Source: Rhizobium tropici CIAT 899 (lineage in GTDB: Bacteria > Pseudomonadota > Alphaproteobacteria > Rhizobiales > Rhizobiaceae). Taken from it: 64,000 bases of DNA. Of the stretch, positions 63,560 through 64,000 are shown in pieces. The notes under the pieces were generated by a model. The model was not told the DNA's origin. It was given only the letters and a program-made list of their open reading frames with translations, and made no database searches. The stretch is from assembly GCF_000330885.1 (NCBI RefSeq), contig NC_020059.1:2035001-2099000 (forward strand), in the 5' to 3' direction. The number at the start of each line of letters is the position of its first letter. The stretch's first letter is position 1. Made by a program: the position numbers and the translations under genes.

Positions 63560-63952
63560 TTAGCGGAATAGCAGATGGCTGCCGATGACGTAAAGCATGT
63601 AGATACCGGACGCGACCAGCATGCAGAGAACGGCAAAGGAGCCGAGATCCTTGGCGTGCTTGCCGACGTTGGAAATCTCCGGCGATATCCGGTCGATCAC
63701 CTCTTCCACCGCCGTATTCATGGCCTCGACTGCGAAGACGGCGAGGAACAACACCATGGCAATGACGATCTCACCGATGGTCGCACCGACGGCGATCAAC
63801 AGGATCAGTCCCACTCCGGCAAAAAGGAGCTCCTGGCGAAAAGCCGATTCCTGCAACAGCCGCTGAAAACCGCCCCAGGAATAGCCGGCGGCGGCGAAAA
63901 AGTGCCGAATCCCGGTCTCCTTATTGACCGCTGATTTTGAAAACTCAGCCAT
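63560..63952 (-). CDS. dgkA: Diacylglycerol kinase
   Basis: 130 residues from the ATG at 63952 (MAEFSKSAVNKETGI), GGAG five bases before; family members are about 120-130 long. Three membrane helices: LLFAGVGLILLIAVGATIGE, MVLFLAVFAVEAMNTAVEEV and LGSFAVLCMLVASGIYMLYV. The catalytic signature E-A-x-N-T-A-x-E-x-x-x-D is intact. It phosphorylates diacylglycerol released when osmoregulated periplasmic glucans are modified, returning it to phosphatidic acid. Convergent with the kinase gene. Confidence 0.94.
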   Translation of the reverse strand: MAEFSKSAVNKETGIRHFFAAAGYSWGGFQRLLQESAFRQELLFAGVGLILLIAVGATIGEIVIAMVLFLAVFAVEAMNTAVEEVIDRISPEISNVGKHAKDLGSFAVLCMLVASGIYMLYVIGSHLLFR

Positions 63953-64000
63953 TCGCGCTCCGCCGTATTGTCCCGGTTGCAATCTGGATGCCTTGCGAAT

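Overview
The window reads as a piece of a Rhizobiaceae chromosome, most likely Rhizobium or a close relative. It is GC-rich with strong G/C third-position bias. It carries typical rhizobial families: an alkanesulfonate ssu cluster, a malic enzyme with a phosphotransacetylase-like tail, a usg protein, a PleC/PdhS-like histidine kinase and DUF2059/DUF1003 proteins. One intergenic repeat looks like the Rhizobium-specific mosaic element RIME. I see no rRNA, tRNA, CRISPR array, phage or transposase gene. About 61 protein genes are supported.

0-12.3 kb: the 5' part of a sugar ABC permease and its binding protein, divergent from a LacI-family regulator; 6-phosphogluconate dehydrogenase; a small SRPBCC protein; a four-gene MCE/Mla-type lipid transport operon (STAS-permease fusion, ATPase, MCE protein, lipoprotein); an MFS carrier; and a metallophosphoesterase related to LpxH. 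12.5-28.5 kb: malic enzyme, a secreted protein of unknown function, an ankyrin protein, a TolB-like propeller, NAD+ synthetase, DUF1003 and GFA proteins, class II DAHP synthase, glutathione reductase, ribose-5-phosphate isomerase with a DUF2059 protein, phosphoglycolate phosphatase, and a TPR/retropepsin-like membrane protein. 28.5-41.2 kb: an L,D-transpeptidase, two non-homologous fumarases (class II then class I) separated by a nested palindromic repeat, a diguanylate cyclase, a PPOX flavoprotein, a divergent hydrolase/MarR pair with a palindromic operator, LtrA, DUF971, MoaA and an MBL-fold protein.

41.2-54.8 kb: a large chemoreceptor, a DMT exporter, mobA-mobB, a very long low-complexity OmpA-family protein, a polar amino-acid ABC transporter (binding protein plus two permeases, no ATPase in the window), Usg, a TPR-methyltransferase, and a translationally coupled GST-ArsR-SRPBCC operon preceded by two related palindromes. 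54.8-64 kb: a RIME-like element whose two ends form the stop codons of both neighbours, the ssuADCB cluster, a 3-hydroxyisobutyrate-dehydrogenase-family enzyme, an Lrp/AsnC regulator, a coupled thermonuclease/uracil-DNA glycosylase pair, an orphan sensor kinase and diacylglycerol kinase.

Most of the window is core metabolism: central carbon (gnd, malic enzyme, fumC, fumA, rpiA, gph), molybdenum cofactor (moaA, mobA, mobB), sulfur scavenging (ssu), envelope maintenance (Mla, L,D-transpeptidase, OmpA, DgkA) and redox (gor, GST, nadE). I found no clear-cut new defence or biosynthetic system. The least ordinary signals are regulatory and repeat structures: paired operators, the repeat between the fumarases, the stop-codon-donating RIME, and a motif repeated at the same distance before ssuA and ssuD. 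Start codons were chosen from ribosome-binding sites and family alignment from memory; no database search was run.
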